DNA of 64,000 nt from NCBI RefSeq assembly GCF_018413525.1, contig NZ_JAHCDD010000003.1, positions 1 through 64,000 on the forward strand, given 5' to 3'. Below, one piece after another: positions 55,657 through 64,000 of this stretch. The position numbers were made by a program, and so were the translations under genes. This DNA comes from Acidovorax sp. CCYZU-2555 (GTDB lineage Bacteria > Pseudomonadota > Gammaproteobacteria > Burkholderiales > Burkholderiaceae_C). Below the pieces are notes generated by a model. That model had not been told where the DNA came from and did not search any database. It worked only from the letters and a program-made list of their open reading frames with translations. Position 1 is the first letter of the stretch; every line of letters begins with the position of its first letter.

Positions 55657-57041
55657 GTAGTAGCTTTCAACAGTTTAGGGGCAGAGGTGTCGCTCAAGGT
55701 GGATCGGATGAACCTGTACAACAATCGTTCGGCGATCGCTTTGACGACGCGGGCGTTGACTGCGTTGCCCAGGGCCTTATACGCGTCGAGGTCGGACGCG
55801 GGCAACTGGATGCCGCCGAGACACTGAAGTTCAGCGCACTCGGCTGGAGTCATGTAGCGACGTTCACCGGTCAGGTTAGCACCGAGGATGGGCACTTGGG
55901 TCTGCGTGAAGGCTATGAGGCTTGGGGAGGTCGTGGGACGCTTAACCCGCAGCCCAGACGCACGGACCTGCAGCACGAAGTTGTCGATGTCGCGCTCTTC
56001 ACCCTGTGCGTTCCACTCCATCTTCTGGAAGCTGGAGGGGAAATCTTGGGGGCGCCACCTTGCAAGCCAGGGATCAATCCAGGAGCGGTTGGCTTGGTAG
56101 AACTCACGGTTCTGCCTGATGAAAGTCCGCTTCCACTGTGGAAAATCGAAGTCGCCTGCACGGTTGGAATGGCTCGGTATCCTCGTGATTTGTTCGTCGA
56201 CCGTGCCCTCGAGGGATTGGCCGAAGCTACCCTTGAAGCCCATCTGGCAAAGACCCAACAAAGGTCTGCGAGCCCAAATCCCTGGCGGAGTTTCGTCCTC
56301 GTAGGGGTAGGTCGCACCAAACTCCATCGCCCAGATTGGGAAGGAAGGCAGCTTCAACTCAGCCGGAGAGTGGCGAAGGAAGTCTCCCCACATGTCGATG
56401 GCTCGCAGCGTCTGTTCCGGGATGGCGCGGGTGGAAGGTACGTCGTGACGCAGTACACAGTGGATTTCGGTGGGATCCTTGTGCTTCGCCGGCCACTCGA
56501 AATGATCGAGCCCCTCGAGCGAACCCACGAAGTAGGCGCGGTCCCGCACCTGCGGAATGCCGAAATCGTGGGGAGAGAAGTGCTCGACGTCGACGGAGTA
56601 GCCAAGCTCTTCCAGCATGCGGATGATCGTGGCCTTGGTGCGGCCACCGTCGTGCTTGAGGATATTGGGCACGTTCTCCAAGATGAAGTGTCGCGGCCGC
56701 TTGACACGTAGGATCTCGTGAACCTTGAAGAAGAGATTGCCTTGGTTGGTGTCCTTGAAGCCCAGTTGATCTCCTGCTTTGGAGAACGGTTGGCACGGAA
56801 AACCAGCGGTAAGGACGTGGTGATCGGGCAGGTTACGGGCGATGATCTCGTCGCTGCTGAGGTCGTTAAGGTCACCCCAAGCGTCGATACCGAAGTTGAC
56901 CTTGTAGAGGGCCTTCAGCTTGGGCTCCCGCTCAGCAGCGAACACGCCACGTCCACCCAACTCATTGAGGGCGACGTGGAAGCCACCCAGTCCAGCGAAG
57001 AGGTCGACAAAACGGAAGGCCTCACTAATAGTTCCTATCAC
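55653..57041 (-). CDS. DNA (cytosine-5-)-methyltransferase, modification component
   Basis: A 462-residue C5-MTase with motifs in order: I FVDLFAGLGGFHVAL (about 11-25), IV GFPCQPFSKAGDQLG with catalytic Cys 83, VI ENVPNILKH, VIII PQVRDRAYFVG, a target-recognition region of about 180 residues, IX/X EYGALGNAV-type YKALGNAVNARVV. It should methylate cytosine in a fixed sequence, protecting host DNA. The start is GTG 57041 with AGGA 5 bp upstream. It opens the operon; the stop overlaps DUF262. The target sequence cannot be predicted. Confidence 0.95.
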   Translation of the reverse strand: MIGTISEAFRFVDLFAGLGGFHVALNELGGRGVFAAEREPKLKALYKVNFGIDAWGDLNDLSSDEIIARNLPDHHVLTAGFPCQPFSKAGDQLGFKDTNQGNLFFKVHEILRVKRPRHFILENVPNILKHDGGRTKATIIRMLEELGYSVDVEHFSPHDFGIPQVRDRAYFVGSLEGLDHFEWPAKHKDPTEIHCVLRHDVPSTRAIPEQTLRAIDMWGDFLRHSPAELKLPSFPIWAMEFGATYPYEDETPPGIWARRPLLGLCQMGFKGSFGQSLEGTVDEQITRIPSHSNRAGDFDFPQWKRTFIRQNREFYQANRSWIDPWLARWRPQDFPSSFQKMEWNAQGEERDIDNFVLQVRASGLRVKRPTTSPSLIAFTQTQVPILGANLTGERRYMTPAECAELQCLGGIQLPASDLDAYKALGNAVNARVVKAIAERLLYRFIRSTLSDTSAPKLLKATT

Positions 57042-57057
57042 TTCGGTCCTGTCTGTA

Positions 57058-57075
57058 TCCGCCAGATCGGGCGGA
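57058..57075. promoter_or_regulatory. inverted repeat before the methyltransferase gene
   Basis: TCCGCC-AGATCG-GGCGGA is a perfect 6-bp inverted repeat 17 bp upstream of the methyltransferase start. It may be an operator, or a leader hairpin limiting translation. No regulator gene of the C-protein type is in the operon. The rest of the 57042-57209 gap shows nothing further. Confidence 0.45.
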
Positions 57076-57209
57076 CTTTCTCATGGTTTGTTTAAAAGCT
57101 CGCATTGTGTCACTTCTTGCTGTGCGTGGAATCAAAGGGCCACAATGGCCACCTTAGTGAAAAGCCGCTGTACGGCTATAGAGCGGCTGCACTGGACTGG
57201 CGGCTCTCA

Positions 57210-57540
57210 GCCGAGGCCGTGTGGAAACGCATTTTTGCTGAGTTAGCTCTTACCACGCCAATACCCAGTCTTTGAACGGTGTCGCCTTAGTCTTGAATGT
57301 GACGGCACTCAAAGCGTTTGGAAGCCAATTTGTGCCGCTTTGCAGCTAAAAAATGAGCCACAAAGGCTTACGCCGGCATAGATCGCACCGCTTGCAGCAA
57401 GTTTTTCGTTCCCAAGATGCGTATCACACGTTTGAAGTTATAGGCCAGCACATGCAGGCTCATTTCAGTACCCACATGGGCCAATGTCTCGGACTTCCTC
57501 GATTTCACGAACAGCAACAAGTTGGTAATTTCAGCTGTAT
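57210..57540 (-). pseudogene. IS5-family transposase, C-terminal fragment
   Basis: A minus-strand frame ending at 57368 contains KSRKSETLAHVGTEMSLHVL and AYNFKRVIRILG, the usual C-terminal end of IS5-type (DDE) transposases. Beyond the stop the sequence includes a GGCCTCGGC-TGAGAGCC type terminus and the CGTTTCCACAC block I associate with IS5-family ends. The middle of the protein is missing. Confidence 0.6.
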
Positions 57541-57551
57541 GGAGGATCGAG

Positions 57552-57850
57552 ATGCAAGATAGCAAACTGCCCAGAAGGCAGTACACGGATGAATTCAAAG
57601 TTGAGGCGGCCAGGCTAGCCAACTCGATTGGAGGCCGTGAAGCATTGTCGCTTGGGCGCTCCGGTGGCTACCTTGGGCAACTGAAAGCGACGCGCAGTCG
57701 CTATAGGAACCGGAGTATCTGAAGTCGCTTCGGCTCTGGGGCAGTGCCTGTATGCCGTCCTGTGAGCGAGCTTGAGGCTGATAACAGTCGGCTGCGCCGG
57801 CTGGTGGCAGATGCGAAACAGAACTTAGAAATATTGCGAAAAGGAACCGC
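57552..57850 (+). pseudogene. IS3-family orfA (HTH) transposase relic
   Basis: MQDSKLPRRQYTDEFKVEAA begins at 57552 after GGAGG and reads as the HTH of IS3/IS911-type OrfA. A frame change at about 57720 precedes VSELEADNSRLRRLVADAKQ, the coiled-coil end of the same ORF, then KGTAYSKSL. Two frames are needed, so it is broken. It splits the IS5-type frame: the relic is nested. Confidence 0.65.
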
Positions 57851-58110
57851 CTACAGTAAGTCGTTGACCAACGCCAGGATCTGTAGGGCCAGCTTGTGCT
57901 CTTCCACCAGCCGACGAAACCGAAGAATCGTCGTTTCGTCGGGAGCGGAGGTATTCCAGTTCAGTCCTTCAAACTCTCGGAACAGCAGCACATCGTGCAG
58001 CACCTCTTCCATTGCCGGATTGCTCAGCGTAAAACATTGCTGGATGAAATGCACCCGCAGCATGATCTCCACGGGTAACCAAACGCTGCGAGGCTGGATT
58101 AAATGCGCGG
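57851..58110 (-). pseudogene. IS5-family transposase, N-terminal fragment
   Basis: The minus frame MEIMLRVHFIQQCFTLSNPAMEEVLHDVLLF to DETTILRFRRLVEEHKLALQ matches the DUF772 N-terminus of IS5 transposases. It continues neither to the catalytic DDE region nor beyond 57851. The remaining gap to lldD (58110-58280) has no gene. Confidence 0.65.
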
Positions 58111-58280
58111 AAGTCGACGCCGGTGCACGTTAATGCATCACAACCAGCGAAAGCCCAACGTCAGGTAATGGCGGAAGCGCTCGTCGGTCCGCCAAGATTG
58201 GATGTCGGCAATTAGCCTGAAACGGCCGCTTTCCGATATGTAGAGCCTTCTGCCGCACCAACCGCGCAGACGCCGCACCA

Positions 58281-59426
58281 TCAACCCTTCGCCTCCCGCA
58301 CCAACAGATCCCCGGTGATGTCACTGACCCTGCTAACACTAGTCAACGTCATCGCCACCCGCATTTCCTTTTCCAGCAGTTCCAGCAGATGCTTGACGCC
58401 CGCCTCTCCAGCAGCTGCCAGCGCATAGATATACGCGCGGCCGATCATCGCTGCGTCGGCGCCCAGGGCGATGGTGCGGACCACGTCGAGGCCGTTGCGT
58501 ATGCCGGAGTCGGCCAGGATCTTGATCTGGCCCTTGACCGCGTCGGCGATGGCCGGCAGGGCGCGCGCTGATGACAGCACGCCGTCGAGTTGGCGGCCGC
58601 CATGGTTGGAGACGATGATGCCGTCGGCGCCGAAGCGCACCGCGTCCTTGGCGTCCTCGGGGTCGAGGATGCCCTTGATGACCATCGGGCCCTTCCAGAA
58701 CGCGCGAATCCATTCCAGGTCTTTCCACGAAATGGAGGCGTCGAAATTGGCGCCCAGCCAGCCCATGTAGTCCTGCAGTCCGGTGGGGCTGCCGCGATAC
58801 GCCGAGATATTGCCCAGATCATGCGGTCTGCCCTGCAGGCCCACGTCCAGGGCCCAGCGGGGGTGCAGCACCGACTGCCAGTAGCGGCGCAGCGCGGCGT
58901 TCGGGCCGCTCATGCCCGAATGGGCGTCGCGGTAGCGCGCGCCGGGAACGGGCATGTCGACGGTGAAGACCAAGGTCGTGCAACCCGCGGCCTGGGCGCG
59001 CTCCAGCGCGTTGCGCATGAAGCCGCGGTCCTTGAGCACGTAGAGCTGGAACCACATGGGGCGCTTGATCTCGGGCGCCACCTCCTCGATGGGGCAGACC
59101 GAGACCGTCGACATGGTGAACGGAATGCCATGCGCATCGGCGGCGCGCGCGGCCTGGACTTCGCCGCGGCGGCGGTACATGCCCGTCAGCCCCACGGGCG
59201 ACAGCGCGACGGGAATCGACAGCTTCTCGCCGAACAGCTCGATGCTGGTGTCGAGCCGGCTCATGTCCTTGAGCACGCGCTGGCGCAGGGCCACGGCGGC
59301 CAGGTCTTCGACATTGCGGCGCAGGGTCTGCTCGGCGTAGGCGCCGCCGTCGATGTAGTGGAAGAGAAAAGGCGGCAGGCGCTTTTGCGCGGCCGCGCGA
59401 TAGTCGGCAGTCGAAGAGATGATCAT
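58281..59426 (-). CDS. lldD: FMN-dependent L-lactate dehydrogenase
   Basis: A 381-residue LldD: N-terminal [30 protein letters not shown], substrate/FMN motifs [37 protein letters not shown] and the catalytic His in [11 protein letters not shown] (about residue 275), then [13 protein letters not shown]. It oxidises L-lactate to pyruvate at the inner membrane, passing electrons to quinone. It is the last gene of lctP-lldR-lldD. Its 3' side borders the transposon relic. Confidence 0.96.
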   Translation of the reverse strand: MIISSTADYRAAAQKRLPPFLFHYIDGGAYAEQTLRRNVEDLAAVALRQRVLKDMSRLDTSIELFGEKLSIPVALSPVGLTGMYRRRGEVQAARAADAHGIPFTMSTVSVCPIEEVAPEIKRPMWFQLYVLKDRGFMRNALERAQAAGCTTLVFTVDMPVPGARYRDAHSGMSGPNAALRRYWQSVLHPRWALDVGLQGRPHDLGNISAYRGSPTGLQDYMGWLGANFDASISWKDLEWIRAFWKGPMVIKGILDPEDAKDAVRFGADGIIVSNHGGRQLDGVLSSARALPAIADAVKGQIKILADSGIRNGLDVVRTIALGADAAMIGRAYIYALAAAGEAGVKHLLELLEKEMRVAMTLTSVSRVSDITGDLLVREAKG

Positions 59427-59481
59427 GGTCAGGAAACTTTCATGTCAGTGGTTCATGGCGCTGCGCATGAAACCGGCAGCC

Positions 59482-60240
59482 TCAGGCCAGATCGGAAGGC
59501 GGCAGCCGCATGGAGCGCTCGCGCCGGGCCTGGTCTTCGTCGAGGTGCTGAAGGGTGGTGCGCACATGCTCCAGGTGTTCGCCTATGCATTCACGCGCAC
59601 GCTGCGGATCGCCGTCAAGAATGGCCTGCATCAGGCCCTGGTGCTGCTGGGTCAGCTGCTGCACGGTGTGCGGGGCGCTGAGCCGGAACATGGCGTGGCG
59701 GTTGTGCGCCACCGTCGACAGCACGACGTTGAACAGGCTCTGCATCACCTGGACCAGCACGAGATTGTGCGAGGCCTCGGCGATGGCGAGATGGAATTGC
59801 GCGTCGGCCCGCGCCGCGAGTTCGGAGTGGCCGTCCTGCTGGTGCTGGACCATCACGTCGAAGCAGCGCTTTATATGCACCTTGTCTTCGGGCGTGGCGC
59901 GCTGGGCGGCGAGCCATGCGGTGCTGGACTCCAGCGCGTGGCGCGCCTCGAGCACGTCGTAGCGGTATTGCTGGTCGGCATTGATCAGGTGCGCCAGAGG
60001 CACCATCGCGTCCTGCAGCCACTCGGCGGGCGCGTTCGATTGCACGTAGGTGCCGTCGCCGCGCCGCGTGGAGAGCACGCCCTGGCTGGTCAGCTTCTGT
60101 ATGGCCTCGCGCACCGAGGTGCGCGACACGCCCAGTTCGGCGGCCAGCAGCCGTTCCGCGGGCAGCCTTTGGCCGGGCTGCACTCCGCGGGCCTGCACCA
60201 GGGCAAGCAGTTTCTCGACGACATGATCTACAAGGCGCAT
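59482..60240 (-). CDS. lldR: FadR-type GntR regulator of lactate use, LldR
   Basis: A 252-residue FadR-subfamily protein: winged HTH (LPAERLLAAELGVSRTSVREAIQKLTSQGVLSTRRGDGTYV, residues about 28-68) and a C-terminal FCD domain binding a metal/organic acid (about 90-230). It sits between lctP and lldD, as LldR does in E. coli. The two near-perfect ATTGGT-N3-ACCAAT operators in front of lctP are what this family binds, so it should control the operon in response to L-lactate. Confidence 0.9.
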   Translation of the reverse strand: MRLVDHVVEKLLALVQARGVQPGQRLPAERLLAAELGVSRTSVREAIQKLTSQGVLSTRRGDGTYVQSNAPAEWLQDAMVPLAHLINADQQYRYDVLEARHALESSTAWLAAQRATPEDKVHIKRCFDVMVQHQQDGHSELAARADAQFHLAIAEASHNLVLVQVMQSLFNVVLSTVAHNRHAMFRLSAPHTVQQLTQQHQGLMQAILDGDPQRARECIGEHLEHVRTTLQHLDEDQARRERSMRLPPSDLA

Positions 60241-60257
60241 TTAGGACGTTTCGGTTT

Positions 60258-61928
60258 TCAGTGGCCTGGAATCATCCACGTAAACACATAGGCTTGCAGC
60301 GTGGTGATCACTCCAATGAAAGTCGCGAAGATCAGGCTGTGCTTGACCGTGAAGCGGAACAGGTCAGACTCGCGCCCGGCCAGGCCTACCGCGGCGCAGG
60401 CAATGGCGATCGACTGGGGCGAGATCATCTTGCCGGTCACGCCGCCCGTGGTGTTGGCCGCGACGGTGAGCACGGGCGGCAAGCCCAGCTGCTGCGCGGT
60501 CGTGGCCTGCAGCGCGGCGAACAGCGCGTTGGCCGACGTGTCGGAGCCCGTGAGGAACACGCCTATCCAGCCCAGGAAAGGCGAGAAGAACGTGAACGCC
60601 TGACCCGTGTGCGCCAGGGCCAGCGCCAGCGTGGCCGACAAGCCCGAGTAGTTGGCGATGAACGCAAAGGCCAGCACCATGCCGATGGAGTAGATCGGCA
60701 CCGCGAGTTCCTTCAGCGTCTCGCCCAGCGTGGCCACGGCCTTGGCCGGCGACAGGCGCGTGAAGACGATGTTGATCAGCGCCGCGATCAGGATGGCCGT
60801 GCCCGTGGCCAGCAGCCAGTTGAACGTGTAGGTCGCGCCATAGGGCGTGGCGGCCGCAACGACGGGCGGAGTCTTCTCGACCAGGTTGTGCAGGAACGGC
60901 ACGGGAATGTTGATGACCGACGAAGCCAGCGCGCCGCCGGTGGCAAAAAGGGCCTTGAAGGGCTTGATGCTCCAGATCGTCACCATCAGCGTGAGGATGA
61001 GAAATGGCGACCAGGCCTTGACGATGGCACCCGCGGTCAACGACTTGCCAACGACCGCAGGCGCCGGCGTAACGGCATTGCCCGCTTCGGTCTCGAAACG
61101 GAAAATGCGCTTGGGCTGCCAGACCTTGAGGAAGGCCGTCAGCGCCACCAGCGAGACGATGGCCGAAGTGATGTCGGGCAGCTCGGGGCCGATGTAGTTC
61201 GCCGTGAGGAACTGCACCACCGCGAACGAACCGCCACCGACCAGCACCGCGGGCCAGGTTTCCTTGACACCGCGCCAGCCGTCCATGATGGCCATCAGCC
61301 AGAACAGCACGATCACGGTCATCAGCGGCAGCTGGCGGCCGGCCATCTGGCTGATCGCGAAAGTGTCCACGCCAGAAACCTGGCCGGCGACGATGATGGG
61401 AATGCCCATGGCGCCGAAGGCCACGGGCGCCGTGTTGGCGATCAGGCACAGCCCGGCCGCATACAGCGGCTTGAAGCCCATGCCCACCAGCAGCGCAGCG
61501 GTGATCGCCACGGGCGCGCCAAAGCCGGCAGCGCCTTCAAGGAAGGCGCCGAAGCAAAAGCCCACCAGGATCAGCTGCAGCCGCTGGTCGGGCGTGACCG
61601 CCAGGATGGAGGAGCGGATGACGTCGAACTGCCCCGTCTTGACCGAGATCTTGTAGAGGAACACCGCCGCCACGATGATCCAGGCAATGGGCCACAGACC
61701 ATAGAAGAAGCCATACACGGCCGACGCCAGCGCGGCGCTGACCGGCATCTTGTAGAACAGCAGCGCCACACCCATGGCCAGCGCCACGGTGCCGGTGCCG
61801 GCCTGGTAGCCCTTGAGCCTGAACTTCGTCAGCGCGAGAAAGAAAAAGATGATGGGAATGAGCGCAATCAGCGCTGAAATCCAGATGTTCCCGGCAGGGT
61901 CGTAGTTCTGTTGCCAGATGGTTTGCAT
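60258..61928 (-). CDS. lctP: L-lactate permease
   Basis: A 556-residue LctP-family permease with about 14 hydrophobic helices and family blocks [48 protein letters not shown] and [17 protein letters not shown]. It imports L-lactate (and glycolate) with protons. The ATG at 61928 ([11 protein letters not shown]) is the usual start for the family; a longer open frame upstream lies in the operator region. It heads the lldR-lldD operon, 17 bp before lldR. Confidence 0.95.
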   Translation of the reverse strand: MQTIWQQNYDPAGNIWISALIALIPIIFFFLALTKFRLKGYQAGTGTVALAMGVALLFYKMPVSAALASAVYGFFYGLWPIAWIIVAAVFLYKISVKTGQFDVIRSSILAVTPDQRLQLILVGFCFGAFLEGAAGFGAPVAITAALLVGMGFKPLYAAGLCLIANTAPVAFGAMGIPIIVAGQVSGVDTFAISQMAGRQLPLMTVIVLFWLMAIMDGWRGVKETWPAVLVGGGSFAVVQFLTANYIGPELPDITSAIVSLVALTAFLKVWQPKRIFRFETEAGNAVTPAPAVVGKSLTAGAIVKAWSPFLILTLMVTIWSIKPFKALFATGGALASSVINIPVPFLHNLVEKTPPVVAAATPYGATYTFNWLLATGTAILIAALINIVFTRLSPAKAVATLGETLKELAVPIYSIGMVLAFAFIANYSGLSATLALALAHTGQAFTFFSPFLGWIGVFLTGSDTSANALFAALQATTAQQLGLPPVLTVAANTTGGVTGKMISPQSIAIACAAVGLAGRESDLFRFTVKHSLIFATFIGVITTLQAYVFTWMIPGH

Positions 61929-62058
61929 GGCGGTATCTCTCGGTTCATTGAAAGGGCGCAGTCGGCCCTGCTTCCTGTGCCCAGTCAGGGTCCCCAGTCG
62001 GGTCTGACGGAACAAAGGGCGCTGTTTGCTTTTCTCAGTGGTTTTAGTTAGTTCGATT

Positions 62059-62075
62059 AATTGGTTGGACCAATA
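62059..62075. promoter_or_regulatory. LldR operator 1
   Basis: AATTGGT-TGG-ACCAATA, one mismatch from the LldR/PdhR-type palindrome AATTGGT-N3-ACCAATT. It lies 131 bp upstream of the lctP start. Confidence 0.75.
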
Positions 62076-62182
62076 AACCAGAAAACACAACCACCCTCGT
62101 AAGATGTGCGATCTTTGAGGTTTTTGCCGCATTTATTCATAGGGAAAACACCTAACTGGAGCCTCATCGAGCCATTTTCTTT

Positions 62183-62199
62183 AATTGGTACGACCAATT
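62183..62199. promoter_or_regulatory. LldR operator 2
   Basis: AATTGGT-ACG-ACCAATT is a perfect 7-bp inverted repeat and an exact match to the LldR-type consensus. Site 1 is 124 bp away centre to centre, close to 12 helical turns, suitable for looping. The 429-bp lctP-cupin gap otherwise holds no gene. Confidence 0.8.
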
Positions 62200-62357
62200 C
62201 AAAAAGGCTTTCGTTTGACCTCACACCAATCGGCCGCGCTCCGTAGGCACCCAGCGCCAAGCCGAGTCCGCCCCGATCTACACTTTGCGAAACGTCCATC
62301 CGCGGCCAGATTCCAGCACCCGCAGCTCCGCATGGACCCCATAGACCAGGACCCCTC

Positions 62358-62687
62358 ATGAAAATGGAAAACATCCCCTTCGGCACCACCAACTGGGCCG
62401 AAGTCCCCCGCACCGAGCACTCGGCCGAAGCGGGTCAGGCGTTCTGGCAGACGCAGAACTTTGGCGGCATCCGGGTGCGCATGGTCGAGTACACGGCGGG
62501 CTATGTGTCGGACCACTGGTGCACCAAGGGCCATGTGCTGCTGTGCCTGGAAGGCGAGATGGAGACCGAGCTCGAAGACGGCCGCAAGTTCACGCTGAAG
62601 GCCGGCATGAGCTACCAGGTGGCCGACAACGCCGAGCCGCACCGTTCGCGCTCGGTGGGCGGGGCCAAGTTGTTCATCGTCGATTGA
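62358..62687 (+). CDS. DHCW-motif cupin fold protein
   Basis: A 109-residue single cupin: RVRMVEYTAGYVSDHWCTKGHVLLCLEGEMETELEDG then FTLKAGMSYQVADNAEPHRS. The metal-binding His/Glu set is altered (DHWC-x2-GHVL, E in LEG, H in EPHRS), matching proteins annotated as DHCW-motif cupins. Function is unknown. It is divergent from lctP across the lactate operators; no evidence links it to lactate use. Confidence 0.82.
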   Translation: MKMENIPFGTTNWAEVPRTEHSAEAGQAFWQTQNFGGIRVRMVEYTAGYVSDHWCTKGHVLLCLEGEMETELEDGRKFTLKAGMSYQVADNAEPHRSRSVGGAKLFIVD

Positions 62688-62727
62688 ACCGGGCGCGCAT
62701 GCCTGCGCGCCTGATGCTTAGCCTGAT

Positions 62728-64000
62728 TCAGTCGGGCAGCTGCAGCCGCCCCGAGAACGGCGGCGAATTGCCCTGCGCATTTTGATGAGGCAGTTGCCAG
62801 TCGGGCCAGCGCGGGCGTTCGGTGGTGATTCGGCCTTCACGCAACAGATCGCCTGTCAGGCGGTTTTCCTCGGCGGTGAAAGTATTTTTCCAGACTACGG
62901 TGCCCTGGTCCTGCCATTGGCCCTGCGCATCGCGCGCGCTGAGGCGGCAGCGGCGGTTGCCGCGGTCTTCGAGACTGCACAGCAGGTGATCGGTCTGCTG
63001 GTCCTGGTCCCAGTCGCCAGACAGCAGCACGCAGTCGGCGCCGGACAACAGACATCCCAGGGCCCAGGGTTCTTCCTGCGTCTGCAGTTGCCACCAGTCC
63101 CACCAATCCGGCTGCGGTCGCGCCATGCCCGCGGGGGTCTTGATGCGCTGCTGGGCCGCGGCCAGGTCGAAATTCTCACGGGGTTCCGAGGCTGTGGAGG
63201 GACGCGTGCGCGTGGAAGCGCGCGCCACCTCGAGCCGCTGGCGTGCCTCGCCAGCCTGGAAGCCGGGGTCGCTGGCCAGCGCGTCAAGCGCGGCAAGGCC
63301 GTAGGGGCCGTGGCCCCACTTCAGATCGGTCAGGCGCTCCAGGCTGGCCTGCGACGGGTCGGCACGCAGGCGCTCGCGTTGGCTGCCGGCGCTGATGCGC
63401 TGGCCGTCGAGCAAAGGCGTCTGCAGCGCCAGCAGCAAGGCCAGCACCAGCAGCGACAGCGCCTGGTTGACGGGCGCGAGCCACTGCAGCCAGGGGCGCG
63501 CAGCGCCCTGGCGCACGCTGTGCACGGCGGCGCAGGCATAGCCCAGCGCATAGAGCCACAGCACGCCCGCGGCAGCCGCGGCCCAGACGCGCTCCAGCGT
63601 CCAGCCGTACTGCCGCACGCGCAGGCCTATGGCCACGCAGGCCAGGGTGGCGAGCACGGGCATGGCGATCAGGCTGGCATCGACCAGCCAGCGCAGCACG
63701 CGTGGATACGGCGCCCGGGCTGCCGCGCCGTCCTGGTAGACCGCATTCACGACCCAGGTCTGCAAGATCAGTACGCCCATCAGCAGTGCGGCGGCAAAGC
63801 GCGTAGCCCACAGGCCTTCGACGCCCGTGAACACCAGCGCCAGAACGAAGAACACCAGCACCCAGGCCAGCAGCGGCAGCAGCAGGCGCCCCAGCGCGAG
63901 CAGCGTCTGGCGCATCACCTGTATGGGCCGCTGCTGCGTGCGCGCCAGCCACAGGCCCAGGCCCGAAAGAAGGCCGGTCACCACGAACACGAACCACTGC
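62728..64000 (-). CDS. DUF4153 membrane protein (partial, N-terminus outside window)
   Basis: At least 423 residues, running off the right edge. It has multiple hydrophobic segments and the DUF4153 pattern TPLLDGQRISAGSQRERL near residue 200 of the visible part, followed by a charged soluble C-terminal region with WWDWWQ, ALGCLLSGADCVLLSGDWDQD and RRCRLSARDAQGQW. It is an inner-membrane protein of unknown function. The stop faces the convergent cupin gene 40 bp away. Confidence 0.8.
   Translation of the reverse strand, partial: QWFVFVVTGLLSGLGLWLARTQQRPIQVMRQTLLALGRLLLPLLAWVLVFFVLALVFTGVEGLWATRFAAALLMGVLILQTWVVNAVYQDGAAARAPYPRVLRWLVDASLIAMPVLATLACVAIGLRVRQYGWTLERVWAAAAAGVLWLYALGYACAAVHSVRQGAARPWLQWLAPVNQALSLLVLALLLALQTPLLDGQRISAGSQRERLRADPSQASLERLTDLKWGHGPYGLAALDALASDPGFQAGEARQRLEVARASTRTRPSTASEPRENFDLAAAQQRIKTPAGMARPQPDWWDWWQLQTQEEPWALGCLLSGADCVLLSGDWDQDQQTDHLLCSLEDRGNRRCRLSARDAQGQWQDQGTVVWKNTFTAEENRLTGDLLREGRITTERPRWPDWQLPHQNAQGNSPPFSGRLQLPD

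Overview
The window is a high-GC chromosomal segment of a betaproteobacterium. Comamonadaceae (Acidovorax/Comamonas relatives) is the best guess. The reasons are four Bug-type tricarboxylate-transporter receptors, the metX-metW pair, the RnpA-YidD-YidC-MnmE / DnaA-DnaN-GyrB origin block, and the codon bias. No tool was run; family calls come from motifs read in the sequence.

Layout. 0-7 kb: a TcuB-like tail, NUDIX and GNAT enzymes, a DUF2061 membrane protein behind a Fur-like palindrome, a Bug receptor, the malic enzyme MaeB behind a structured leader, and a secreted barnase-type RNase with a barstar-type inhibitor. 7-18.5 kb: the rsmA-surA-lptD outer-membrane operon, divergent amgK, rsmE, an M20 peptidase, a glycerophosphodiesterase, and metX-metW controlled by a SAM-II-type riboswitch with an intrinsic terminator. 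18.6-24 kb: a GDT1/UPF0016 manganese exporter behind a yybP-ykoY riboswitch, two tandem glycine-rich RRM proteins, and the kdsD-kdsC-lptC-SDR LPS operon. 24-28 kb: apt, a DUF4105 protein and a lipoprotein hydrolase. 28-39 kb: two sugar-acid or hydroxy-acid catabolic clusters, each with a Bug receptor, an aldolase-like (DHDPS) protein, an enolase-superfamily dehydratase and LysR regulators; one dehydratase closely resembles D-tartrate dehydratase TarD. 39-49.5 kb: mnmE, yidC, yidD, rnpA, rpmH, then the origin region and dnaA-dnaN-gyrB.

49.6-58.2 kb is an accessory island with visibly lower GC and different codon use. Immediately after the gyrB terminator lies a compact operon read on the minus strand: a C5-cytosine DNA methyltransferase, a DUF262 protein with an N-terminal extension of about 180 residues, a Z1-type SF2 helicase, and a DUF4420 PD-(D/E)XK nuclease-like protein. 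The reading frames are coupled by ATGA overlaps or a gap of a few bases. A nested transposase relic (IS3-type inside IS5-type) marks its upstream edge. This is the best candidate for a little-described modification-based defence system: Z1 helicase, Dcm and nuclease genes are known to travel with GHKL/MORC-type ATPases, but here a DUF262 protein takes that place.

58-64 kb: the L-lactate operon lctP-lldR-lldD with two near-perfect LldR operators, a cupin, and a DUF4153 membrane protein cut by the window edge.
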